Positions 1 to 9,025 of a stretch of 16,448 bases of DNA are shown here, one piece after another (position 1 is the stretch's first letter; each line of letters opens with the position of its first letter). This DNA comes from Tetmemena sp. SeJ-2015. Its lineage: Eukaryota; Ciliophora; Spirotrichea; Sporadotrichida; Oxytrichidae. The notes beneath the pieces are model-generated. The model saw only the letters and a program-made list of their open reading frames with translations, was not told the DNA's origin and ran no database searches. Location: assembly GCA_027382625.1 (NCBI GenBank), contig JAJKFJ010024273.1, positions 1 to 16,448 of the forward strand, written 5' to 3'. Position numbers and translations under genes: made by a program.

Positions 1-47
1 CTATGATGATCTTAGAGATTATAGAAACGACTCCTATTCCTTAATCT

Positions 48-3008
48 TCAAAACAAATATACAAACTGTTCGGCTACGAAGATAGTTGCACTAATTTAGT
101 TTTGCCAATCGAGTTTAATTCTCTCAACTATTTATATCTATTGATGTTAGAGTCTATAGTTTAGTATCTCTTGCTTGTAACTCCTTCAACACTTATAAAA
201 ATATGGGGTCAAATTTCTGTATACTGAGCTTTTTGCTGTTGCAAAATGTAAATTAGTTTGAAGATGAGCTGTGTGATATAAGATTATCATATTTTTGTGG
301 AGAATCTGTGGGCTAATTTTAGCTTAGCTAAGACTGAGGATGCTGATTCTAAAGAAGACTCAGAGTGCTGATAAATTAAAAATAATTTGTAATATGTCTC
401 TCCTCTAAGCTCTTTCTATTAGATCCAAGTATCTAGTTGTATAGCTTCTTAAGTTGATGTCGACTGCAAGAACAAAGAAGCTTTTACTCGCAAACATCTT
501 GACTATGTTCTAATGAGCTCTAGCTCTACTAATTTTAATAAGAATGGTTTAAACCAATAGAGCTCCTTTTCACATAGTTTAGTCTATCAAAAACAGATTA
601 AGAATCCTTTTTAACCAAGCTTTCCTTTCCTTGGTCTTGGCGTTTAGATGCATCTATAAATTTCTGCTATCTTTCAAGAAATTAGGAATGAAGCTGATAT
701 CTCTGTATTTTTAATTCATCCACATGCAATCTTTTAGGATAATTGAACAAATTATTTTTATAAAATCTAAATAAATTAAGGATTCATTAATCTAATTGCA
801 TTCACTTAAGAATGATATTGTTAGTGATAGAGTGAGTTATTCTGTCTTGACTTTTCATAGCTTTAATACCTATTTTATGGTATCTCCTGAATCTGATTGC
901 GCTTAACTTGAATTTGACTATTTTCGTAAACTAGCTCTTTCAACGACTATAAATTTTCCTTTTTTATGGTTTCAAATTCAAGATTAATCTTTAATTTAGG
1001 GTCAATGCTTTTAAATTTCTCATCATTTAATTTATCTCTCTTTGTGTTTGACTTCATTTATATGGAATCAATAAAGCTTTTGGTTTCCTCGTTACTAAAT
1101 ACAGATAATTACACACCATTTTGATGATCGGAGTCATTCATCTTCTTTTTAAGTTTACTTTTAGAACTCATAGTTTCCTCCAGTATTAAAATTTAGCATT
1201 AAATTACTATTTATTCTGTTCTGCACTGAAAGGATAGGCTAATTGCTGGCAAGAGAGTCGATCCCTCCTCTCAGTTTGAGACTAGTCCTAAACATTTCTG
1301 ATTTGAGTCTTATATTCTCAGGCTTGAAAGGCTCTGGTTCATCCTCGTATTCTGACTCATAGAGAATATCGGAGGTTGGTTTAAAAGACTTCCTTATCTT
1401 AAGTTAACTGTTGATTGATCTGTTCTCGTCGAATGGAGCCTGATAGCTATTTATCATGCTTTGATATTGCTATTTCAGTTCATTTGAATTAGTATCTTGC
1501 TGAAAGCCCCTGTTCTTTTGGAAAATGTTCTTCTATGTGAGTGAATAATTAGTATTGTAGTCTGAGACGCTATCTATACTTAAATTATCAAAGGTTGCCT
1601 TTGTCCTGTTCATCTCATTTTTACCTTCATACTTTGAATGATATGATTGCAACTAATCTTGCTACAACTTATGAGGAATTACTTATGTAATTGATGTTGA
1701 AAGCCCTTGAATTTTCTTAGATATCCACCGATCCTACTGCTTAGAATTGTCGCTCAAAATCTAAGTGACCAATTCTTTCTAAAATAAGGAGTATTTTCTA
1801 TCTTTTGGGACACAGCTTGGAAGTATCATCCCAAGCACTGATTTAGTCGAGTTTCTTGACTTTTATATTTCATGCAGAGCTGGTTTCATGTCAAATCTAG
1901 TAAATTAGTAAGTTATATAAATTTGAGTATCCTTGGAATGGATAGTTGCCAAAGAATCTTTATGTCTTCCAAAAATAACAGGCAATTTAGCTTCCTATAA
2001 ATTCATAGCTTAAATAGTAAGTATATTAATTTGCTTGCCCTTCTTTTCTTGCAAGAATTATTGTCTAATTTTATTGGATCTCTCCCAACTAATCAAGCGC
2101 ACTTTTATTAAAATGGGATCGCTCTAGTTTTTAAGATCCCCTGACTTGAGTAGATTTGTATCCCGACATTGGTTCTCTCATTTTCATTCTATCGTCTGCC
2201 TATGATTAATTTAGTCATAAGTTTGAACTATTGTTCTGATTCCTGCTTAACTTTTGTAGGCCTTGACGCTTTAAGTTTTTCTGAGATTGTTCTTTGGAAA
2301 ATTGTCTTTGGGTTGGAGATATTTCTTGTTGCTATTTTTATTACTTTATTTACTTGCTCTCTGCTAAAATAGATACCCCTTCACCATAAATTAAATTAAA
2401 ATATTGCCATGATTATCACTCTAGTTGTTTTATATTGAAGATTTACGAGTGTATCTTTCTTGTCATTCAAGGAAGTCAAGGAAAGACTTACTATCGTCTT
2501 CATCTCCTGAGCTTGCTGCTTAATGCTCATTTTCTAAATCCTTTATTTCCTTAAGCAAGTTTAAAAATTAATGTAAAGTAGCTGAGTCTTTATTCACTTA
2601 CAAATTTTGACATTATATGCTTTATTATAATAATCCACTCATCAAATAAAATTTAATCATATCTGATAATGCAGTTAATTTTGATGTTTTTAAAAGAAAA
2701 TCAAAAATCTTGATCCCAATTTAAAAGTTCTTAGTGAAGAGCACTGAAAGCAAATGATTAAACTTATCTTAAATTCATAAAAAGTAACAAATATATCTAA
2801 TTGCTTTACTTGTTTGTCTATTAACTTTATTGTTGAAGAAGCTAAGGATAGTTAATGCCAGCTCCCGGACTGAAATTACTATGAGTGTTTCCCAGATAAA
2901 ATAAATAATTGCCTTCTGGATCTTGAGCAAAGCTTTATATAAAAATAAGCTAGTTTGAACGTAGGGAGTAGATGTCTCAGATGTGATATCATTCAACTAT
3001 TTTAACAT
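48..3008 (-). CDS. Unrecognised Q-rich helical protein, or C-terminal extension of the PKG gene
   Basis: I do not recognise a family. The frame opens with ATG at 3006-3008 (MLKQLNDITSETS), only three bases after the kinase TGA and in the same frame. It may therefore be the 3' part of the kinase gene, joined through a GTAAG...TAG intron at 2997-3029 that contains that TGA. About nine IESs interrupt it. With them removed it reads 915 codons to TGA 48-50. Visible parts, in order: a G/N/P-rich segment (FYLGNTHSNFSPGAG), a helix-rich region around 2760-2500, a Q-rich linker (about 2370-2230), a possible beta-rich stretch (LPVIFGRHKDSLATI, about 1990-1940), an acidic patch (YESEYEDEPEPFKPE, about 1370-1330) and a helical C-terminal third. 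Glutamines are mostly TAA/TAG. Coding nature is clear; gene boundaries and function are not. Confidence 0.6.
128..142. other. Putative IES, 10 bp removed, pointer AATAG (minus strand)
   Basis: Coordinates here and below span both pointer copies. Removal shifts the frame past TGA 124-126 and gives TSIVERIKLDWQNQ, ending at TGA 48-50. It is short, so confidence is moderate. Confidence 0.5.
764..795. other. Putative IES, 25 bp removed, pointer TTAGATT (minus strand)
   Basis: A 7-bp repeat flanks an AT-rich insert. Removal joins VNAIRFYKNNLFNYPKRLHV in one frame and removes the premature TGA. Confidence 0.8.
1185..1203. other. Putative IES, 13 bp removed, pointer TTTAAT (minus strand)
   Basis: Removal joins NRINSNL to ILEETMSSKSKLKKK in one frame. 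Without it two overlapping frames would be needed. Confidence 0.8.
1990..2036. other. Putative IES, 43 bp removed, pointer AAGC (minus strand)
   Basis: An AT-rich insert. Removal joins TIILARKEGQA to KLPVIFGRHKDSL in frame. Confidence 0.75.
2203..2226. other. Putative IES, 21 bp removed, pointer TCA (minus strand)
   Basis: Contains an in-frame TGA. Removal joins SRNQNNSS to QADDRMKMREPM with frame kept. The 3-bp pointer alone is weak; a 29-nt GT...AG intron reading also exists but gives a worse frame. Confidence 0.5.
2401..2437. other. Putative IES, 31 bp removed, pointer CAATAT (minus strand)
   Basis: Removal joins DKKDTLVNLQY to FNLIYGEGVSILAESKQ, moving into the Q-rich frame. Confidence 0.65.
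2504..2528. other. Putative small IES, exact limits ambiguous (minus strand)
   Basis: A +1 shift is needed here. Either a 7-bp deletion with pointer AAGC (2511-2521) or a 22-bp deletion with pointer GAG fits. Both join LLKEIKDLENE to MKTIVSLSLTSLND. Confidence 0.45.
2762..2811. other. Putative IES, 46 bp removed, pointer AAGT (minus strand)
   Basis: An AT-rich insert with TGA in one frame. Removal joins LLQQQSQQTNK to FNHLLSVLFTKNF. Confidence 0.7.
2930..2951. other. Putative IES, 17 bp removed, pointer AGCTT (minus strand)
   Basis: The insert is almost pure A/T. Removal joins TSTPYVQTS to FAQDPEGNYLFYLGN. Confidence 0.75.
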
Positions 3009-3029
3009 ACTTCACAAACAAATTCTTAC
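2997..3029 (-). other. Candidate 33-nt intron joining kinase and downstream region
   Basis: GTAAGAATTTG...AAAATAG, in frame (33 nt) and containing the TGA at 3012-3014. If spliced, the kinase continues into the 3008-48 region. A 5-bp repeat (AAAAT) also flanks a 31-bp alternative, which would end the kinase with a TGA just afterwards. Confidence 0.5.
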
Positions 3030-6000
3030 ATTTTCTAAGTACTCAACAACATTAATGCGACTATATGAGTCTACTGAATCATCTCTTCTTCTTTTCATTT
3101 TTTGGGAAGCTCTTTTCCCAGTATTGTGATTAGAAACTGTTCTCATGTTGTCTGCCATGTTTGCGCTTAGATACTAATCTTATTTTGGTATGAAAGGAGG
3201 TGTAATCAAACGACAAAGCAGAGAATCCTATAAAAATATATAAAGAGATAACTTACAAAGTCAAAGTTTTCAAACCACTAGTGCTCTTTGATTTTCTTCG
3301 GATTAGTAAACCTCAGTTCAGGAGAAAATACCAAAAGCCTCTTTATAAGATCCTTTGCTTGCTAGTCTTATAAAAATTCTGGGAAATACAAATCAAGGAA
3401 TTAGTCTGACTCCTTATCTTCCAATCTTACTAGAGCAATGATATCTCTATAAATCTAGAGTGGGTCTGTGTGACCGTCTTTTCCAAAAGGCAAAGTTCCA
3501 CATAGAAATTCATAGAGCATTACACCCAAGGACCAATAATCTGCTGCATAATCATACCCTATAGATAAAAATACCTCTGGTGCTGTATAAGCAGGTGTAC
3601 CAACTAATGTGTAAGTTCTATCATGAATAACCTTGCAAGTTCCAACATCGAGTAGTTTTATATATCCTTCTTCATCTATGAAAATGTTTTCAGGTTTAAT
3701 ATCTCTGTGGATAACGCTTTAGGAATGAAGGTACTCAATAACCATTAAGATGGAGGCTATATTAAACTAGCTTTCCTTTTTATTCAAAACTTAAAGCATG
3801 GTAAGTTCGCTAAAAAGATCCATTCCTTTTACAAGTTCAGTCAATATGAAAAGTCTCTTCTAGTCTTTAAAGCTCTTTTAGAATTTTATTATGAAGGGAT
3901 GATCTACGATCTATAAAATCTTCCTCTCGTTCTTCACATAATTCTGGAGTCCGTAGTTCATTACCCTATTTTTAGAAATGACTTTAAGGGCGAATCTTTA
4001 ATTTGTGAATCTATCCTCAACCTCAAAAACATTTTTTAAAGTCCCTTATGCAAGCTTCTCAACTATAAATAAGTCCTCGAGCCTATTGGCTTTGCTGTTA
4101 GTTTTTAGTCTTCTCACCAGGTACCTCTTTAAATTTGGCTCTACTAATGAGTTCAAGTCATTTCTATCTAGTTTGTAAGCCACAGTATACTAACTGGCTA
4201 CAGCTGAGTATTGATAGTATTCTGGTTGGAATAAACTCTGCTCATTAAAATATTCACCACTTTATAGAACTCTTACTCTTTACTAGTTTTGGTAAAATTC
4301 AATTTCTCCCTCTAAGATGAAATAAAAGCATGACCCAAGCTATTCCTGCTGATATAGAAGATCTCCAGAATTAATTTCAATCCTCGTAAAAGCCTCAGAT
4401 ATCCATTCAAGCTTAATAAAAGGAAGAAAGCTGAATAAAGGAATTCTTTACAAATGAGAGATAATGATATTCTTCTGGATTATCTAACTAAATTCTTCTC
4501 CTAATGACTGTTCCACCTAATCTCTCGAGATCTCTGCTATGATACAAAATGGACTTGCGATGATATTGCATTCAAAGGTCTCTTAATTGTATGATTGTTT
4601 ATCTCTTGAGTATAATATCTCCCGTGTTCCAAATATTTATGATTCACTAAGAAACTATTCTTTTGCTTCATTTTGATAAATCAATCTCCCTTTAAGACAG
4701 AAGACTAGCTTTTAGCCCTTCTCTTTGTATTTGAAGAAAACTGCTTCTCCATTTTAGAACTCCCTATAATTCATAGCTTGGATGAATTTGACCTTGTGCT
4801 CATAACTAAGATTTTTGAGAAGCTCATCATTTTCAAACATTTAGAATAAAATCTATGAGCGAAGTTCTTCCCTCATAAAATCCTCGATATCATCTTGGTT
4901 TATTCTGTTCAAATCTATTCCAATCATTATCTTATTTAAGAGTTCTCTTGAAATAACAAACAATTCGCACTTAAATAAGTTAAAAAGAATTTAAATCTTA
5001 CATCTTCTACTACTCTTAGCTTAGTAATTCGTGTCTGGCTTTGAGTTAAATATCCCTCAAACCCTATTAAATGTCCATGCTGATAGTTCATAAGAATCAA
5101 GTCAATATCTTCATTCGTGTTTTCTACTAAAGATGTTATAGTCTCTCCTCCTGTAAAAATAATATTGTAGTTATCTTTTTCTCTGATATAGTACAATCGC
5201 TTACTACGACTCCTTTGTTGACTATGTATATGTTTTAGCTGCTCTCTTACTCTCTAGCAATTATGCTTCCTTTTTTAAATTTGATGAAGGATATCTCTTG
5301 AATAAGCATGGCTTATTATTTCTTCTCCAGCAAGGGGAGAATCTAAAACCTTTCAATCACTTGCTTTGCAGTGGCACAATGCTAAGGGCTCACAAACTTC
5401 ACCAAATCTTTGAATTAGTTTCTATGAAGTCCACAAAGTCTCAGATTATCGCTAGCTACTACTGTGTGGGTTCTAAAGGCCTAAACTAAGAGAGCTGCTT
5501 CTCCTATGATAAACGGAGCTTCAAGGGTCTCTACTAATCTTGGCTGCCCTAAAATGTTACTAACCCCGTTAGAATTTCGATACACGCTTACAGTACCATC
5601 AAGAATGAGAAGTAAAAGTTTTATACAATTTAAGAATGACATACATTTCATCTGAGACCGATTCATCTTGCTTATAAATTACCTAGTTCGCTTCAGCTGA
5701 ATAAAATGCAAGATGAGTGATGAGCAAATCTTAAAACTCTTTAGGCAGTGACTTCAAGAGATAGTGGCTGTTTAGAAGCTCACGAATAGTTCCAATCGTG
5801 TCAGCTCTCAGATCTCTCTGGGATTTTATAAGTGGCTACACAACACCAATTCTGGGGTTAGAGTTTAGATTTATATTTGAGGACGTCATAGATATATTTG
5901 TGAGTTGCTGAGGCATTTTATTAGAATGAAAGCTTGATTTTTTAACTCTTGCTGTATTGTAGCTTGTCTAATTTGTGGTAGTCATGAGATTATTTGATGA

Positions 6001-6760
6001 AATAATTGGCTTAGTTGCTGCCATAATCGATTTCTTTTTCTTCAATAAGTTGTGCTCTTCTTAAATATAAAATGTTGATTGTAACTGGCCTCTAAGTGTA
6101 CTTAGAATATACAAATCAAAAGATGGTGTAATGCTGGATATTTTATAGATTTTGCTTTGAGTCCCTGCGCTTCATTTCTTCTCCCATAATGAGCTTGATG
6201 TTAAAAGGCTTAGCTCTCTGCCTTCTACTTCGATAAACTTACTTATAAATTAAACTGAGTCTCTGCTTGGGCTTTAGCTATTCCTCTTGCTGTCAAGTCT
6301 TGTGCGTCTATTTATAACTCCCTCCCAACTTTCATTATCCTCTTCTCCATAATATTCACCATCATTTTATTCTTCATCTATCGTGTTCTATTCATGTCTA
6401 CTTGGCTATTTGTTTCTCGTTTAACTGGGAGAACCACTAAAGTAGTTGAGATTTTGCAAGTAAGCCTAATTGTACTAAGAGTTTACGAATACAGAAGATC
6501 CTCTTGATGATGATGGTGCTGCAAAAATCAAAATATGTATTGTTTGCATGGCTCCTACCACTTTAGTATTCTAAAGGCCCTCCTCCCTAGTCATCAGCTT
6601 GTCTTTAAACTGGCACTATACCTTAAGCTTTTGCGTCTTACTAGCTCTCATATATGCTCACATGTCAAGATGTCACAAACTCCTTTAGATCTATAGCTCC
6701 TTAATTGCTGTTCCCAGACCCATCTTTAATAGAATAGCAGTAGCAAGATTAGTTGCCCAT
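3012..6760 (-). CDS. cGMP-dependent protein kinase (PKG), four cNMP-binding domains plus AGC kinase domain
   Basis: A serine/threonine kinase expected to be switched on by cGMP. The start at 6760 gives MGNQSCYC, a likely myristoylation glycine followed by cysteines, so membrane anchoring is inferred. A Ser/Gln-rich leader (about 5900-6700) precedes four cyclic-nucleotide-binding domains near 5750-5430, 5400-4940, 4900-4500 and 4460-4170. The first has GEAALL and an RTHTVVA phosphate-binding segment. The fourth keeps GEYF but has Tyr where Arg is usual. The kinase domain (about residues 820-1090) shows ALKVI, HRDIKPEN (3709 down to 3686), DVGT in place of DFG, GTPAYTAPEV and DYWSLGVMLYEF. An AGC tail (TPPFIPK) follows a 29-nt intron. 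Seven IESs and two introns interrupt it; without them the frame is 1168 codons to TGA 3012-3014. Four cNMP domains are typical of ciliate and apicomplexan PKGs. The kinase call is firm; the C-terminal end is uncertain because a 33-nt intron could carry the frame onward. Confidence 0.9.
3228..3256 (-). other. 29-nt intron in kinase C-terminal tail
   Basis: GTAAGT...TTTTATAG. Removal joins ENFDF to DSLLCRLITPPFIPK, giving the conserved AGC-kinase tail pattern. Without removal the frame ends quickly. Confidence 0.8.
4970..5001 (-). other. 32-nt intron in second cNMP-binding domain
   Basis: GTAAGATTTAAATTC...ACTTATTTAAG. Splicing gives RITKLRVVEDCELFVISR, where the two Arg are 17 residues apart, as in the phosphate-binding cassette of known PKGs. 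A 6-bp repeat ATTTAA would allow a 20-bp IES reading instead, but that adds four residues and breaks the register. Confidence 0.75.
5142..5184. other. Putative IES, 38 bp removed, pointer AGAGA (minus strand)
   Basis: Lies inside the second cNMP-binding domain. Removal joins NKGVVVSDCTISE to TITSLVENTNEDID, restoring the beta-roll up to GHLIGFE. Confidence 0.8.
5601..5639. other. Putative IES, 31 bp removed, pointer TCATTCTT (minus strand)
   Basis: An 8-bp repeat. Removal restores EMYVILDGTVSVYRNSNG, the standard beta-strand pair of a cNMP-binding domain. No GT...AG intron can do this because no suitable AG exists in the insert. This is one of the clearest cases. Confidence 0.9.
6049..6077. 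other. Putative IES, 25 bp removed, pointer CAAC (minus strand)
   Basis: Removal joins RPVTIN to LLKKKKSIMAATKP in the kinase N-terminal region. Confidence 0.7.
6096..6130. other. Putative IES, 30 bp removed, pointer TACAC (minus strand)
   Basis: In frame (30 bp) and carries a TGA. Removal joins QNIQHY to TQRPVTIN. Confidence 0.7.
6234..6256. other. Putative IES, 17 bp removed, pointer AGTTTA (minus strand)
   Basis: A/T-only insert. Removal joins SPSRDSV to YRSRRQRAKPFNIKLIM. Confidence 0.75.
6520..6548. other. Putative IES, 25 bp removed, pointer TGCA (minus strand)
   Basis: Removal joins YQSGRSHA to APSSSRGSSVFVN. Confidence 0.75.
6658..6677. other. Putative IES, 15 bp removed, pointer TGTGA (minus strand)
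   Basis: In frame (15 bp), carrying TGA close to the kinase start. Removal joins AIDLKEFV to SIYESQQDAKAQG, linking the MGNQSCYC start to the rest. Confidence 0.65.
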
Positions 6761-6846
6761 TCAATGCTTTATTAAGATTTTAAATTTATTCACAAATTAA
6801 AATTTACTTTCAAGATATTATTTATAACTTTCAAGATTACTATCAA
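6761..6846. promoter_or_regulatory. 86-bp divergent intergenic spacer, likely bidirectional promoter
   Basis: A very AT-rich spacer between the minus-strand kinase start (6760) and the plus-strand start (6847). No specific promoter element can be named; position alone suggests regulation of both genes. Confidence 0.35.
6806..6837. repeat. 11-bp direct repeat ACTTTCAAGAT, candidate non-coding IES
   Basis: Two copies lie 21 bp apart and enclose ATTATTTATA, in the 86-bp gap between the divergent starts. The structure matches the coding IESs but no frame test is possible here. Confidence 0.4.
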
Positions 6847-8905
6847 ATGCAATCCTTGCAGAGTTAAAGTTCCATCGAAGGAAGTAATCAGTCGCCTATC
6901 TAGGCAAATAGAACTAGATTGAATGGATCTTAATAAGCTTCTTCGAGTTCAGTGACTCCTTCTAATGGACTCAATAACTAAAATGCTTTGAATTTCTCAT
7001 CTCAGCACAACTAAGTAGTTTCCTCTTTCCTCAAATCGGCTGGTAGTGGCTCAGAATCATCCACGCAGATTAAAAATTAGCTCAATACCTTTGCTAAAAA
7101 ACAAGCATTCAAATCTAATACAGCTGCTAACGACCAGATACTCATTCTACCTAATAGAGGTGCTTAGAATATGCCGCCTATTTAAGAAAATGATCAAAAG
7201 AAAATAGAAGCAGTCTATGTCCCAAAAAGAAACGGACCTAAAATAAAAAACTTATTATTCTTAGCATTTGTTTTCTAATGATATTTATGATGTTAGAGTC
7301 TGAAGAAACAGGTTTTTCAGCTGTTGAAGAAGAAGTAAAGAGCAACCAACTTGCTAATCGTCCTACAGTGTATGCAGGCATGTAAGGAAAGCAAGTAGTG
7401 ATATCCTTAGATGGTTCATCTACTCCTCAAGGAAGACTAGGATCTGACTTGATGGGTAAATATGTTGACAGAAGTATCGATAATGAAATTTTTTCCCAAG
7501 CCTAAATGCACGGAGGAGGGTTTTAGCATCAGACAGCTTTGATAGATCAGTTCTATCATAGTGCTAGCAACTAATCTTCCAAGAGAAATAGCACCGTTAA
7601 TTAGAGTAACAACACTAGCATTTCCTAGCCAGGATAGATTGTAAAGAAGGCCATTATCAAAGTTTAAGACAAGCATCTCTTAGCCAAGAACATACAAGGC
7701 ACTCATACTCCAAGTGCAACTGGAGGATTTGGCCTCAAAATCCAAAGTGAATATAAAGATCGTTTGTTCATAAAGGAAGAACTGCCTCAAAATTATCCAC
7801 AAACCACAAAAGAGAAGATTAGAGTGGTGACTCACCCATAAGCCACTAACATAGCTCTCCTTGCTCAAAGTCATAATCTCGCGCTGGGCAGCAATAGAAG
7901 CTCACAGAGAAATCAGAGCATCAGTTCTCAGGGCAGTAGTTAAGGAAGAGAGCAGACAGGAAGTTCTTCAAGGCGGAACCACCAGAAGAATAAATTCAGC
8001 TACGACTATAATAACATATCTTCCTCACAGGCTGATCCAATCAGTTTAATCACCAAGAAACTAATGAATGGAAAATAATAAAACACTTATATAGCTACAC
8101 AAATGACCCCTGAGAATATAAACAAGCAGATCAAGCAATCGTACTGTCTGCAATCCTAGAATAGCTAATCTAATAAGAAATAATCTACCAAGCAGTCTCA
8201 AATAAGCAGTAAGAATAGCTCGATAGGAACAAGAAATCAACAGAGCTCTTTAAATTATAAATTTTCTTGAGCTATAAGACAGGTACTCTTGACTTATCTT
8301 AAAACCAAAGTAATAACGCATCGATAAATAATTCTCTAGCCTTGAAGGCCTAAAACTCTCGTACTTCTTAATAAAATTCTTTGCATTTTTCCAACAAGAA
8401 GAATAGCGCTATATCTCAACTTGCCTCCTATTCACATCAAACTTCAGTAAATAACACAGTCATGAGCAGTAATGAGCACTTGAACTCGAGCAAAGCTTAG
8501 AACAATAACTCAGCCTTGGGGTACTACTATAAGAATAGTAACCATGTTAATCATAATAATCCATAAAATTCAAGCGGCGCTAATAGTTCCTTGATGATGA
8601 TGCTCACTACTCATCAGCAAATGCAGTAGAATCGAAAGTTGAATAATAACTCTGTTGTCAGTAATAGTTCTATATCAAGCCATATGAACTAGCCACTGAT
8701 TAAAACTTTTATTTTCCCTTTTTCTAAGCCTATCTCAAATAATAGCTACTTGATGCAGAATAACAATCACCATCATGTTGTTGTCCATCATAAATCTACT
8801 GCGAGCGGCAGTCAGCAAAATAATCTCTTCAACTCTACAATGAATAACGGTATCAGCGAAGTGGAAAAGAAAACTTTTAATCTAATGAAAACCCTAGGAA
8901 ACTGA
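6847..8905 (+). CDS. Unrecognised Asn/Ser/Gln-rich protein
   Basis: No known domain is recognised. The ATG at 6847 is chosen because it opens a frame beginning MQSLQSQSSIEGSNQ. Two IESs (7261-7296 and 8243-8273) break the frame. With them removed it runs 666 codons to TGA 8903-8905. The protein is largely low-complexity (Asn, Ser, Gln), with more ordered stretches near 7060-7480 (including LILPNRGAQNMPP and QQGKQVVISLDGSS-like sequence) and near 7700-7830 (GGFGLKIQSEYKDRLFIKEE). A His-rich run (NNNHHHVVVHH) lies near 8762-8796. The gene diverges from the kinase gene, with 86 bp between the two starts, so a shared bidirectional promoter is possible. Long disordered proteins of this kind are common in spirotrichs. 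Function is unknown. Confidence 0.75.
7261..7296. other. Putative IES, 32 bp removed, pointer TTAG
   Basis: AT-rich, with TGA in the upstream frame. Removal joins GPKIKNLLFL to ESEETGFSAVEEEV. Confidence 0.65.
8243..8273. other. Putative IES, 26 bp removed, pointer GAGCT
   Basis: AT-rich. Removal joins GTRNQQS to YKTGTLDLSQNQSNN. Confidence 0.8.
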
Positions 8906-9025
8906 ATTTTTACTCCCTTTATATAGACTACACACGCATAAATGCTTAATTATTTAAAGTAACCTTAGCTTTCACAATTGGTGGTTTGTGAGAATGGATT
9001 AAACTAAAATTGTTTATAATTTAAA

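Noticed and set aside
1..125. Histidine-kinase G-box-like reading (FEDQGIGV) after a 38-nt intron
   Set aside because: No H-box or N-box upstream; the 10-bp AATAG deletion gives a simpler ending.
2775..2996. Hydrophobic 73-residue open frame on the minus strand
   Set aside because: After removal of the 17-bp AGCTT and 46-bp AAGT IESs the coding frame here is a different, N/G/P/Q-rich one. The hydrophobic reading is a shadow.
5365..5382. 18-nt GT...AG intron in the first/second cNMP-binding domain junction
   Set aside because: The frame containing RTHTVVAS and KQVIERFQILPLLEKK runs through without it.
8210..8283. A 74-nt GTAAG intron in the N/S/Q-rich gene
   Set aside because: It would discard good coding sequence. 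The 26-bp AT-rich insert with a 5-bp pointer restores frame with no such loss.
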